From positions 2,108,001 through 2,172,000 of the forward strand of contig NZ_JARVRS010000001.1 in assembly GCF_030209575.1 (NCBI RefSeq): 64,000 nucleotides of DNA, in the 5' to 3' direction. Origin of the DNA: Leifsonia sp. fls2-241-R2A-40a (GTDB lineage: Bacteria; Actinomycetota; Actinomycetes; Actinomycetales; Microbacteriaceae). Below the pieces are notes generated by a model. The model did not search any database. It was not told the origin of the DNA and was given only the letters and a program-made list of their open reading frames with translations. The translations under genes and the position numbers were made by a program. Within the stretch, counting starts at the first letter, position 1, and the number at the start of each line of letters is the position of its first letter. This document shows positions 25,155 to 33,744 of this stretch, piece by piece.

Positions 25155-27850
25155 GCGGCGGTGGTGTGTCGGACGCCCGGCTGTTCCTGCGATCCATCCG
25201 CGCGTTCGGTGGCGGACTCCTGCTGCTCGCGCTGGTCGCCCTCGTGACCACGACGGCTCTCGCCGGCTGGCCGAGGGTGACCAGCGAGGTGCTGGGTGGC
25301 GAACTGCGCCACGGACTCCAGGAATCCGGGGCGGGCGGACGCGACCTGAGCGCCGGCATCCGCACCGGCTTCTTCAATGGGCCGGCGATCGACGCGGCAC
25401 GCCTGTGGGACGGTCTTCCGGGGATCGCGTCCGGCGTGCGCGACGGAATGAGGGAGCCGCTCCGCGCCGTCACCGGGCCGGGCGACACCGCAGCGCGAAC
25501 CACCGAACTTCCGACCTCAGGCCCTGCGGGAGCGGCCCGCAACAGTCGCTACGTGATCACGCTCGAGGGCTATCGCGACCTCCGGCAGTCCGCCCGGCTC
25601 CTGACAGGAAGCTGGCCCGCGCCCGCTTCAGCTGCCTCCGGGACGGAGCCGGTCCCGGTGGTCGTCACGGCAAGAGCGGCGTCGGTGCTGGGCTGGAAGG
25701 TCGGGCAGGTGCGGCGCACCACTGCGTCGCCCGAGACGGCCCTGTCGCTGCGCCTGGTCGGGACCATCCAGCCGAAGGACCCTGCGGCGGACTTCTGGGA
25801 CCTGGATGCGCAACGTGCGCGCGGGCATTTCGTCGACGGTGGCGACAGCGGCAAGGAATACGGCGGCGTCGCCTGGGTGGCACCCGAAACCTGGCGCGCC
25901 CTCGCGCGGGGGTTCGATCAGACCGTCGCCTCCGTCTGGTTCCCGGTGATCCCCGATCACTTCTCCGCCGAGAACGTGCAATCCGTGCGCAGCGCACTCG
26001 GCGCGTTCCTCGCCTCACCCCCGACGGTCAGCGCGGGAGGAACCGGCTTCCCCCTCAGCTTCGCCACGGTCCTGCAGCAGCCCATCGACGACTTCGTTGC
26101 GCGCGCTCAGCCCGCCCAGACCCTGTTCGCCATCCTCGTCAGCGGGCCTCTCGTCATCGCCCTCGCCGTGTCGGCCCAGGGCGCTCGGCTCGCGCTGGAC
26201 CGTCGACGACCGGCCCTGGCCCTGATGGCGGCCCGCGGCGCATCGCCGGGACGGCTGCGCGCCGAGCTCGTCGCCCAGGGCCTGCTCGTCTCGCTCCCGG
26301 CGGCCGCGCTGGGACTGCTCGCCGCGCTGCTGCTGACACCCGCCGCCGTGCCGCTGGTCGCGCCGCTGGTGCTGGCGGCGGCCTGCGTCCTGCTGCCCCC
26401 GGTGGCGCTCCTGCTGGCGACGGGTCCGCTGAGTCCCGGGAATGCGCGCGTCGGCCGGAACCGCTGGACGTGGGTGGCCGAGGTGGTCGTCATCGGGCTC
26501 GCCGTCGCCGGCGTGGTCTTCCTGACCCGGCGCGGACTCGCGTCTCCCGGAGCAGGTCTCGGTGTCGACCCGCTGACGGCGCTGACGCCCGTACTCGTCG
26601 CGCTCGCCGCCTGCGTCGTGGTGGTGCGGGTTGCCGGCTACCCGATCGGCTGGATCGCCTCCGCTCTCCGCCGAGGGCGCGGTCCGGTGGCCTTCCTCGG
26701 GGCATCGGCCGCGCGCCGCTCCGGCTCCGGGCTGTTGTGGCCGGTCTTCACCCTGGTCGCCGGCGTGAGCATCGCGCTGTTCTCGGTCAGCATGCTCGCG
26801 ACCGCGAGCGCCGGACTCGCCGAGGGGGCGCGCATCCGGGTCGGCGCCGACCTGTCGGTGACCGCGTCGGGCGCGCTGAGCCAGGGACAGGTGGATGCTG
26901 TTCAGCGTCTCCCCGGGGTGGAGCACACGGCGACGGTGGAATGGGCCGGTGGCGTGCGCCTCTCCGCGGGCGGCGTGTCGTCCGACGTCTCCGGGTACCT
27001 CGTCGACCCGCGCAGTCTTGACGCCGTGCAGTCCGGACTTCCCCAGCAGGCGCGGCTGTCCACCGCGTTGACCGGCTCGATCCCCGGGCGCACGGGCGCG
27101 GCGCTCGGCGGCTGGTCCAGCCAGATCCCGGTCACCAGCGCGCTCGTGGTGACGGGCGGGACGAACATCCACCTCGGCGTGAAGGAGCTGGACTTCGTGC
27201 CCGGCGTCTACGTCCGCGACGGCGAATGGGTGTTCATCGACCGGACCGCGCTCCCCGCGTCGAGCGACATCATCGGGCGGCCGCAGACCGTGCTGGTGAA
27301 GCTCGCGCCCGGCGCGGACGCCGCGCGCGTCCACGCGGAACTGCAGCGCATCGGAGGCGGCGGCGCCCTGGTGGCCGACGCGATCAGCGAGCAGGCGAGG
27401 CTGCGCGCATCGCCGCTGGTCTCGGGCACGGAACTGATCGCGACGCTCTCGATCGGTCTGACGCTGCTGCTGTGCGTGGCAGCATTGCTGCTCACGCTCG
27501 TCCTCAACACGGCTACGAGGGTGCGCTTGGTGGCGACGCTTCGCACCATCGGCTACAGCCCGAGGCAGACCGCGGGCGTGCTCGCCTGGGAGCTGGGGCC
27601 GGTGCTCGTCATCGGCCTGCTCGCGGGCGCCGTCGTGGGGCTGATCCTGCCGGCGATCGTGCTCGACCCGCTCGACCTGCGCGGTTTCACGGGCAGCCCG
27701 GTGCAACCGGCCGTGGTACAGGATCCGCTGCTCGCTGCTGCGGCGCTCGCCGGCTTCGCCGTAGTGGCCGCGGTGGCGACCGCTGTCGCCCTGGCGGGCG
27801 CGCGGCACCGCTCCGCGGCGGCCGTCCTGAGAACCGGAGGAGGAGAATGA
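25151..27850 (+). CDS. FtsX/MacB-type ABC transporter permease, large subunit 2
   Basis: 899 residues, same architecture: a membrane segment at about 15-35 (GGLLLLALVALVTTTALAGW), extracytoplasmic domain, segment block from about 315, second domain and a C-terminal segment block. GTG at 25151 overlaps the previous stop (GTGA) and follows GGGAGGAG; the frame is open further upstream but inside the preceding gene. It probably pairs with the 22092 permease as a heterodimer. Confidence 0.85.
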   Translation: MSGGGVSDARLFLRSIRAFGGGLLLLALVALVTTTALAGWPRVTSEVLGGELRHGLQESGAGGRDLSAGIRTGFFNGPAIDAARLWDGLPGIASGVRDGMREPLRAVTGPGDTAARTTELPTSGPAGAARNSRYVITLEGYRDLRQSARLLTGSWPAPASAASGTEPVPVVVTARAASVLGWKVGQVRRTTASPETALSLRLVGTIQPKDPAADFWDLDAQRARGHFVDGGDSGKEYGGVAWVAPETWRALARGFDQTVASVWFPVIPDHFSAENVQSVRSALGAFLASPPTVSAGGTGFPLSFATVLQQPIDDFVARAQPAQTLFAILVSGPLVIALAVSAQGARLALDRRRPALALMAARGASPGRLRAELVAQGLLVSLPAAALGLLAALLLTPAAVPLVAPLVLAAACVLLPPVALLLATGPLSPGNARVGRNRWTWVAEVVVIGLAVAGVVFLTRRGLASPGAGLGVDPLTALTPVLVALAACVVVVRVAGYPIGWIASALRRGRGPVAFLGASAARRSGSGLLWPVFTLVAGVSIALFSVSMLATASAGLAEGARIRVGADLSVTASGALSQGQVDAVQRLPGVEHTATVEWAGGVRLSAGGVSSDVSGYLVDPRSLDAVQSGLPQQARLSTALTGSIPGRTGAALGGWSSQIPVTSALVVTGGTNIHLGVKELDFVPGVYVRDGEWVFIDRTALPASSDIIGRPQTVLVKLAPGADAARVHAELQRIGGGGALVADAISEQARLRASPLVSGTELIATLSIGLTLLLCVAALLLTLVLNTATRVRLVATLRTIGYSPRQTAGVLAWELGPVLVIGLLAGAVVGLILPAIVLDPLDLRGFTGSPVQPAVVQDPLLAAAALAGFAVVAAVATAVALAGARHRSAAAVLRTGGGE

Positions 27851-28764
27851 CAACCGTGACACCGGACACCCCCGACGCGGCCATCCGCTGCGCCGACCTG
27901 GTGCGCATCTTCACCGCGGACGGGGTCGAGGTCCAGGCACTGCAGGGGCTCACGCTGCGGGTGGACTCGGGTGAGCTGGTCGCGATCGTCGGCGCATCCG
28001 GTTCGGGCAAGTCGACGCTCCTGGGCATCCTCTCCGGGCTCGACAAGCCGACCGCCGGGTCCGTCACAGTGGCTGGACGCGACCTCCTCACGCTCGGCAA
28101 CCGTGAGCGGGTGGACTACCGCCGCCGCACCGTCGGCTTCGTGTGGCAGCAGACCTCGCGCAACCTCCTCGGCTACCTCACCGCCCGCGAGAACCTGGCG
28201 CTCGCCATGTCCGTCGCCCGCACCGGCGACCGCGACCGGCGTTCCGCAGAGCTCCTCGAGCTGCTCGAGGTCGCGCACTGCGCCGACCGCCTCCCGACCG
28301 AGATGTCCGGCGGTGAGCAGCAGCGTGTGGCGATCGCGGTTGCACTGTCGAACGAGCCCCGGGTACTCCTCGCCGACGAACCCACCGGAGAACTGGACGA
28401 GGCCACGAGCGCCGAGGTCCTGGAGGCGATGCGCGGGGTCAATCGCGAGCTGGGCGTGACGACGCTGATCGTCACGCACGACCCCACGGTGTCCGAGCAC
28501 GTGGCCCGCACGGTGCAGATCCGCGACGGGCGCACCGCGACCGAGGTGCTCCGCCGAACCGGCGTCAACGAGCTCGGCGACGAGCACACCGTTGCCGAGG
28601 AGTTCGCCGTGCTCGACCGCGTCGGGCGGTTGCAGCTGCCGCAGGAATACCTGACGACGCTCGGGATGCACGAGCGCGTCCGTCTCGCACTGGAGCAGGA
28701 CCACGTCGGTGTGTGGCCGCACGGCGACGGCGATCGGAAGGAGTCCGACGGTGACGATGGCTGA
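27847..28764 (+). CDS. ABC exporter ATPase 1 (MacB/LolD-like) with C-terminal extension
   Basis: 305 residues. Walker A GASGSGKST (49-57), Q-loop FVWQQT, signature MSGGEQQ, Walker B VLLADEPTGELDE and switch VTHD are all present, so it should hydrolyse ATP. After the usual ~235-residue core there is an extra ~70-residue tail containing LPQEYLTTLGMHERVRLAL and ending in an acidic stretch. ATG at 27847 overlaps the permease stop (ATGA). Confidence 0.88.
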   Translation: MTTVTPDTPDAAIRCADLVRIFTADGVEVQALQGLTLRVDSGELVAIVGASGSGKSTLLGILSGLDKPTAGSVTVAGRDLLTLGNRERVDYRRRTVGFVWQQTSRNLLGYLTARENLALAMSVARTGDRDRRSAELLELLEVAHCADRLPTEMSGGEQQRVAIAVALSNEPRVLLADEPTGELDEATSAEVLEAMRGVNRELGVTTLIVTHDPTVSEHVARTVQIRDGRTATEVLRRTGVNELGDEHTVAEEFAVLDRVGRLQLPQEYLTTLGMHERVRLALEQDHVGVWPHGDGDRKESDGDDG

Positions 28765-29500
28765 TCTCCGGCACGGGACCGGGGCGGAAGACGCGGAGGC
28801 CCCGCTCCTCGTCGCCGAAACTGTGACCCGCACCTTCGAGACCGCTGCTGGACAGGTCGCGGCGATCTCCGACGTGGATGTGACCGTCCGCCCCGGCGAG
28901 CTCGTGGTCGTGAAGGGCCCCTCCGGCTCGGGCAAGACCACCCTGCTGACCGTGCTGAGCGGGCTGGACCGTCCGACGGACGGCCGGGTCGTCCTCGACG
29001 GCGTGGACCTGGCCTCGGCATCCGAAGCACAGTTGGTCGACCTGCGGCGCCGCAGCACCGGCTTCGTCTTCCAGTCGTTCGGACTGGTGCCGGTGCTCTC
29101 CGCCGCCGAGAACGTCGAACTGCCGCTCCGCCTGCTCGGCGTCGCCCCCGCAGAACGGGACGCGCGCGTCGCCGAGTTTCTGGAGGCCGTCGGCCTCGCC
29201 GGGCACGCACGGCAGCGTCCGACCGAGCTGTCCGGTGGTCAGCAGCAGCGCGTGGGCATCGCACGGGCTCTGGCGGCGCGCCCGCGCATCCTGTTCGCCG
29301 ACGAGCCCACCGGCCAGCTCGACAGCATGACCGGCCGCGCGATCATGGACCTCATCGTCGACCTCGTGCACCGCTCCGGGATCGCCGCGCTGGTCACGAC
29401 GCACGACCCGCTGCTGATGGCGCGGGCCGACCGCGTGCTCGAACTGCACGACGGCCGACTGGGCGGCGAGTCGCGCCGCCGTGGACGGCACGCGCTCTGA
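28751..29500 (+). CDS. ABC exporter ATPase 2 (MacB/LolD-like)
   Basis: 249 residues with Walker A GPSGSGKTT (56-64), Q-loop FVFQSFGLVP, signature LSGGQQQ, Walker B ILFADEPTGQLD and switch TTHD. GTG at 28751 has AAGGAG at correct spacing; an ATG two codons later is possible. It overlaps ATPase 1 by 14 bases. Two non-identical ATPases with two permeases suggest a heteromeric transporter. Confidence 0.88.
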   Translation: MTMADLRHGTGAEDAEAPLLVAETVTRTFETAAGQVAAISDVDVTVRPGELVVVKGPSGSGKTTLLTVLSGLDRPTDGRVVLDGVDLASASEAQLVDLRRRSTGFVFQSFGLVPVLSAAENVELPLRLLGVAPAERDARVAEFLEAVGLAGHARQRPTELSGGQQQRVGIARALAARPRILFADEPTGQLDSMTGRAIMDLIVDLVHRSGIAALVTTHDPLLMARADRVLELHDGRLGGESRRRGRHAL

Positions 29501-29566
29501 ACGGGGATTCCGCTCGCCGCGGCCGTGCCTCCATACTGGGTGCTGCGCGATCAGAACTGGGGAGCG

Positions 29567-29857
29567 ATGTCGTTTCAGGCGTACCTCGACACCATCGAGG
29601 ACAAGACCGGTAAGACCCCGCGCGAGCTCATCGCCGAAGCGGACGCCCGGGGATTCGGTCCGGCCACCAAGGCCGGCGACATCCTGACCTGGCTGAAGGA
29701 CGACTACGACCTCGGCCGCGGGCACGGGATGGCGATGGTGCACGTCATTAAGAACGGCCCCAAGATCGACGCGAAGTTCGTCGGAACAGACGGCGTGCAC
29801 CGCGACGAGTCCGACGCGCTGTGGCTCGACGGGAAGGCCACGAAGCCGTCGGTGTGA
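29567..29857 (+). CDS. DUF4287 domain protein
   Basis: 96-residue protein matching the DUF4287 pattern: N-terminal SFQAYLDTIEDKTGKTPREL, then GDILTWLKDDYDLGRGHGMA and a short C-terminal tail. Cytoplasmic, no membrane segment. The family is common in soil bacteria and its function is unknown. ATG at 29567 follows a GGGGAG ribosome site. Confidence 0.8.
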   Translation: MSFQAYLDTIEDKTGKTPRELIAEADARGFGPATKAGDILTWLKDDYDLGRGHGMAMVHVIKNGPKIDAKFVGTDGVHRDESDALWLDGKATKPSV

Positions 29858-29872
29858 CCGCGGCCTCCGGCG

Positions 29873-30349
29873 TCAGGGCCGCTGGTCCGTCTCTGCGATG
29901 AGCCGCTCGGCGTCGGAGATGACCCGGTCGATCCAGTCGCGGTGAGGGAGGTCAGCGATCGCCTCCAGGTCGAACCACGCCAGCTCGAGGAGTTCATCCA
30001 GGTCCGGCGCTGCCGCGCTGAGGAGTTCGCACTCGTACGCGACGCTGACATAGCCGACCCGATCGCCGTTCGGATACTGCACCATCTGAGGTTCGCCACC
30101 GTAGGCGCCGATGATGCGCCCGACGCGGATCCGGGCGCCGGTCTCCTCGAGGACTTCGCGCTCGAGCGCGTCCTGCGGCTCTTCTCCTGGCTCGATCCCG
30201 CCGCCGATGAAGCTCCACAGACCGGAGTGCGCGTGCCGCCCCAACAGGAACCGGTCGCCGTCCCTGATGACCGCGGTGACCCCCGGCAGGAGGAGGAAAT
30301 CGGTTCCGATCCGGTCGCGGATCGACTGTACGTAGTCGGACATCGGCAT
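29873..30349 (-). CDS. Nudix hydrolase
   Basis: 158 residues. The Nudix box (G-x5-E-x7-R-E-V-L-E-E-T-G) spans residues 50-72 with all acidic metal ligands present. It hydrolyses a nucleoside diphosphate linked to another moiety; the substrate is not predictable. Minus-strand TAGGCT stands six bases before the ATG, suggesting a leaderless transcript. Convergent with DUF4287 and divergent from the IclR regulator. Confidence 0.87.
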   Translation of the reverse strand: MPMSDYVQSIRDRIGTDFLLLPGVTAVIRDGDRFLLGRHAHSGLWSFIGGGIEPGEEPQDALEREVLEETGARIRVGRIIGAYGGEPQMVQYPNGDRVGYVSVAYECELLSAAAPDLDELLELAWFDLEAIADLPHRDWIDRVISDAERLIAETDQRP

Positions 30350-30355
30350 GGCTGC

Positions 30356-30361
30356 AGCCTA
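30356..30361 (-). promoter_or_regulatory. Putative -10 hexamer for leaderless Nudix gene
   Basis: Minus-strand TAGGCT six bases before the ATG at 30349. Confidence 0.4.
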
Positions 30362-30394
30362 CGTCCCGGCGGCGTCCGTGACCGCGAGCCGCCC

Positions 30395-30400
30395 TAGTCT
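30395..30400 (+). promoter_or_regulatory. Putative -10 hexamer for leaderless IclR-type gene
   Basis: TAGTCT six bases before the ATG at 30407. Confidence 0.42.
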
Positions 30401-30406
30401 GGTCCC

Positions 30407-31165
30407 ATGGCAGGCGGCGCGGCGGACGAGCGGGGCGTGGCCTCCCGCGTGTTTGCGATCGCGGATGCGTTCGAGGGCGGCGACGGACTGACACTGAGCG
30501 AGGTCGCCCGCCGTGCCCGGCTGCCGCTGTCGACGACCCATCGGCTGCTGGCCGAGTGGGTGGAGTGGGGCGGGCTGGTGCGCGGGGAGGACGGCCGCTA
30601 CCGGGTCGGGATCAAGCTGTGGAAGCTCGGGGTCCGGCAACCCACGGCTCGACGGCTGCGGGAGGTGGCGCTGCCCTACCTCGAGGACCTGCTGGAGGCG
30701 ACGGGTGAGCACGTCCACCTCGCCGTCCGCGACGGTCTCGGTGCGGTGTACCTGGAGCGGCTGTCCGGGCCGGGTGCGGTGCCGGTGATCAGCGACGTCG
30801 GCTCGGTGCTGCCGCTGCATGCGACCGGGGTCGGGCTGGTGCTGCTCGCGTACTCGCCCCCCGAGACGCTGGAGGCGGTCCTCGCGGCGAAGCCGCGCAA
30901 GTTCCTGCCGAACACGCTCACCGGGGAGCGGGAGCTGCGCGAGCGGCTCGCCTCCATCCGCGCCGTCGGGCTCTCGGTGTCGGTCGAGGAGATGACGCGG
31001 GGCGCCTTCTCCGTCGCGGCGCCCATCCGGGACGCGGGCGGCGACGTCATAGCGGCCGTGTCGATCATCGCGCGGGCGGAGCGCCGGGCCGAGCCGCAGT
31101 TCGCGCTGGGTGTCCGGATGGCCGCGCGCGGCATCTCCGGAGCGTTCGGGACCGCCTCCCGCTGA
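30407..31165 (+). CDS. IclR-family regulator of the pob/pca operon
   Basis: 252 residues: winged HTH at about 8-70 (VASRVFAIADAFEGGDGLTL, RLPLSTTHRLLAEW) and an IclR effector domain (HLAVRDGLGAVYLERLSG, VLPLHATGVGLVLLAY, SIRAVGLSVSVEEMTRGAFS). IclR proteins commonly control protocatechuate and 4-hydroxybenzoate pathways (PcaR, PobR). Here the gene sits directly upstream of pobA with a perfect palindrome in the 91-base gap. Activator or repressor cannot be decided from sequence. Confidence 0.88.
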   Translation: MAGGAADERGVASRVFAIADAFEGGDGLTLSEVARRARLPLSTTHRLLAEWVEWGGLVRGEDGRYRVGIKLWKLGVRQPTARRLREVALPYLEDLLEATGEHVHLAVRDGLGAVYLERLSGPGAVPVISDVGSVLPLHATGVGLVLLAYSPPETLEAVLAAKPRKFLPNTLTGERELRERLASIRAVGLSVSVEEMTRGAFSVAAPIRDAGGDVIAAVSIIARAERRAEPQFALGVRMAARGISGAFGTASR

Positions 31166-31172
31166 CTCCACC

Positions 31173-31187
31173 TTCCACTCAGTGGAA
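31173..31187. promoter_or_regulatory. Perfect 15-bp palindrome, probable IclR operator of pob/pca
   Basis: TTCCACT-C-AGTGGAA: 7-bp arms around one base, 70 bases before the pobA start. Length and TTCCA/TGGAA ends match the general form of IclR-family sites. Confidence 0.65.
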
Positions 31188-31256
31188 AACGTGGACCGCG
31201 GCGACGCGGCAAGCGCGACGATGTCCCTACCTTCCCGACGTCGTGAGAGGCAGAGC

Positions 31257-32420
31257 ATGCGCACCCAGGTCGCCATCATCGGAGCGGGTCCCGCGGGGCT
31301 GCTCCTGGGCCACATCCTGCACCGGGCCGGCATCGACTTCGTCATCCTGGAGCAGAAGAGCAGGGAGTACGTGCTCGGTCGCATCCGCGCCGGCGTGCTC
31401 GAGCAGGGATCGGTCGACATCCTCCGCGAACTCGGACTCGACGCCGATCTGTCGGCCCGCGGGCTGACCCACCACGGCATCTACCTGCAGTTCGAGGGGC
31501 AACGCCGCCACCTGGACTTCGTCGACCTGGTGGGACGCACGGTCACGGTCTACGGGCAGCAGGCGCTGGTGAAGCACCTGCTCGCCGAGCACGACCGGCT
31601 CGGGTCCGACGTCCGCTTCGAGGTGGACGGCGTCGCCCCGCACGACATCGACACGGATGCGCCGTACGTCACGACGGCGGAGGGCGAACGGATCGACGGC
31701 GATTTCGTCGTCGGGGCCGACGGGTATCACGGCGTCTGCCGCCCGGCCATCCCGGGAGTGACGGCGCTGGAGCGCGGCTATCCGTTCGCGTGGCTCGGCA
31801 TCCTCGCCGATGTCCCGCCCTCGACCGACGACCTGATCTACGCGCTGCATCCGGACGGGTTCGCGATGCACTCGATGCGGTCCCCCGAGGTGTCCCGCCT
31901 GTACCTGCAGGTCGACCCCGGCGAGTCGATCGAGGAGTGGCCGGACGACCGCATCTGGGAGGGGCTCCAGACCAGGCTCGGAGTGGACGGCTGGACGCTG
32001 CACGAAGGCCCGATCACCGAGAAGTCGATCACGCCGATGCGCAGCTTCGTCGCGTCCACCCTCGAGCACGGACGGCTGTTCCTCGTCGGGGATGCCGGTC
32101 ACATCGTCCCCCCGACCGGTGCGAAGGGCCTCAACTCGGCCATCGCGGATGTCGCCCTTCTCGGGCGTTCCCTCGCCGCCCGGTACAGAGGGGACGAGTC
32201 GCCGCTGACCCGCTACAGCGCGTCCGCGCTGGCCCGGCAGTGGAAGGTGCAGCAGTTCTCGCAGTGGATGACCGAGATGCTGCACGTCCACCACGAGCTC
32301 CCGGACGCGTCGTCCCGCGCCTTCCGGTACCGCAGCCAGGTGGGGCAGCTGGAGTACACGACCGGTTCCCGTCACGCTCAGGCGGCGCTCGCCGAGCAGT
32401 ACGCGGGCCTTCCCTTCTGA
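31257..32420 (+). CDS. pobA: 4-hydroxybenzoate 3-monooxygenase
   Basis: 387-residue FAD monooxygenase converting 4-hydroxybenzoate to protocatechuate with NAD(P)H and O2. The FAD-binding GAGPAG lies at residues 9-14, the RIRAGVLEQG segment that follows is characteristic of PobA, and the second FAD motif reads FLVGDAGHIVPPTGAKGLN. ATG at 31257 follows GAGAGG; the frame is open further upstream but runs through the promoter. First gene of a seven-kilobase operon that continues with the complete protocatechuate branch. Confidence 0.93.
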   Translation: MRTQVAIIGAGPAGLLLGHILHRAGIDFVILEQKSREYVLGRIRAGVLEQGSVDILRELGLDADLSARGLTHHGIYLQFEGQRRHLDFVDLVGRTVTVYGQQALVKHLLAEHDRLGSDVRFEVDGVAPHDIDTDAPYVTTAEGERIDGDFVVGADGYHGVCRPAIPGVTALERGYPFAWLGILADVPPSTDDLIYALHPDGFAMHSMRSPEVSRLYLQVDPGESIEEWPDDRIWEGLQTRLGVDGWTLHEGPITEKSITPMRSFVASTLEHGRLFLVGDAGHIVPPTGAKGLNSAIADVALLGRSLAARYRGDESPLTRYSASALARQWKVQQFSQWMTEMLHVHHELPDASSRAFRYRSQVGQLEYTTGSRHAQAALAEQYAGLPF

Positions 32421-32429
32421 GGAGGAATA

Positions 32430-33191
32430 ATGACGACGACCCAGGAGCAGATCAGCCGCGAGATCGCCGAAGCGCACGCGGCCGCCGTGGCCGCCGGCCC
32501 GCTGCCCGCCCATCCGGCGCGCGACTTCCTCCCGTACCGCAGCTCGGCGCTCCGGTATCCGACGCATCAACTGGTACGCGCGGACCCGGAGGAGATCGAA
32601 CTCGTGTCGCCCGCGTTCGGGCATTCGGACGTCGCACCCGAGGAGTCCGACCTCACGATCCAGCACAGCGGCGAGCCCCTCGGCGAGCGGATCATCGTCG
32701 AAGGCCGGGTGCTGGATGGCGAGGGCCGCCCCGTGCGCCGCCAGCTGATCGAGGTCTGGCAGGCGAACTCCTCCGGCCGTTACGTGCACAAGCGCGACCA
32801 GCATCCCGCCCCGCTCGACCCGAACTTCACCGGGGTCGGCCGGGCGATCACCGGCGACGACGGCTCCTACCGCTTCGTCACGATCAAGCCCGGCCCGTAC
32901 CCGTGGAAGAACCACCGCAACGCCTGGCGCCCGGCGCACATCCACTTCTCTGTGTTCGGCTCGGCGTTCACCCAGCGGCTGATCACGCAGATGTACTTCC
33001 CGAGCGACCCGCTGTTCGCGGTGGATCCGATCTACCAGTCCATCGCCGATCCGGCGGCGCGGCAGCGGTTGATCGCCGCGTACGATCACGACATCAGCGT
33101 GCCCGAGTGGGCCATGGGCTACCGGTGGGACATCGTGCTCACCGGCGGGCGGGCCACCTGGATGGAGCCGGAGGAGGGTGAGCATGCCTGA
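32430..33191 (+). CDS. pcaH: Protocatechuate 3,4-dioxygenase beta subunit
   Basis: 253 residues. Intradiol dioxygenase fold with the non-haem Fe(III) ligands in the GPYPWKN and WRPAHIHFSV segments (two tyrosines, two histidines). It opens the protocatechuate ring between C3 and C4 to give 3-carboxymuconate together with PcaG. GAGGAAT ribosome site; overlaps pcaG by 8 bases. Confidence 0.94.
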   Translation: MTTTQEQISREIAEAHAAAVAAGPLPAHPARDFLPYRSSALRYPTHQLVRADPEEIELVSPAFGHSDVAPEESDLTIQHSGEPLGERIIVEGRVLDGEGRPVRRQLIEVWQANSSGRYVHKRDQHPAPLDPNFTGVGRAITGDDGSYRFVTIKPGPYPWKNHRNAWRPAHIHFSVFGSAFTQRLITQMYFPSDPLFAVDPIYQSIADPAARQRLIAAYDHDISVPEWAMGYRWDIVLTGGRATWMEPEEGEHA

Positions 33192-33744
33192 CCAGGGGCA
33201 GTTCTTGCAGACGCCGTCCCAGACGGTGGGGCCATTCTTCGGCTACGCCCTCCCGTACGACGGCGACGCGGAGGTGACATCGCGCGCCGATCCCGACGCC
33301 ATCCGGCTGCACGGCGCGGTCTTCGACGGTGCCGGCGTTCCGGTGCCGGACGCCATCCTCGAGATCTGGGGGCCGGATGCGGCGGGCACCCCGATCGCCG
33401 CGCGGGGGAGTCTGCAGCGCGACGGCTACACGGTCACCGGCTTCGGCCGCGCGGCGGTCGATCGCGCCGGTCGCTACACCTTCACGACAGTGCTCCCGGG
33501 AGCGACCGCCGAGGGACGCGCGCCCTACCTGCTCGTCACCGTGTTCGCCCGCGGGTTGCTGCACCACCTGTTCACGCGGGCGTACTTCTCGGAGGCGGAC
33601 CCGTTCCTGGCGACCATCCCCGAGGACCGGCGCTCGACGCTGCTGGTCGAGCAGGACGGCCCCCGCAGCTACCGGTTCGACATCCGGCTGCAGGGCGACG
33701 GGGAGACGGTCTTCTTCGACTTCGTGGGGGATGGACGTGGCTGA
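33184..33744 (+). CDS. pcaG: Protocatechuate 3,4-dioxygenase alpha subunit
   Basis: 186 residues, intradiol dioxygenase fold without the full iron ligand set, as normal for the alpha subunit. It starts with TPSQTVGPFFGYALP, the usual alpha opening. ATG at 33184 is preferred to GTG at 33178 because the GGAGGAGG site is correctly spaced only for the ATG. Confidence 0.93.
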   Translation: MPDQGQFLQTPSQTVGPFFGYALPYDGDAEVTSRADPDAIRLHGAVFDGAGVPVPDAILEIWGPDAAGTPIAARGSLQRDGYTVTGFGRAAVDRAGRYTFTTVLPGATAEGRAPYLLVTVFARGLLHHLFTRAYFSEADPFLATIPEDRRSTLLVEQDGPRSYRFDIRLQGDGETVFFDFVGDGRG

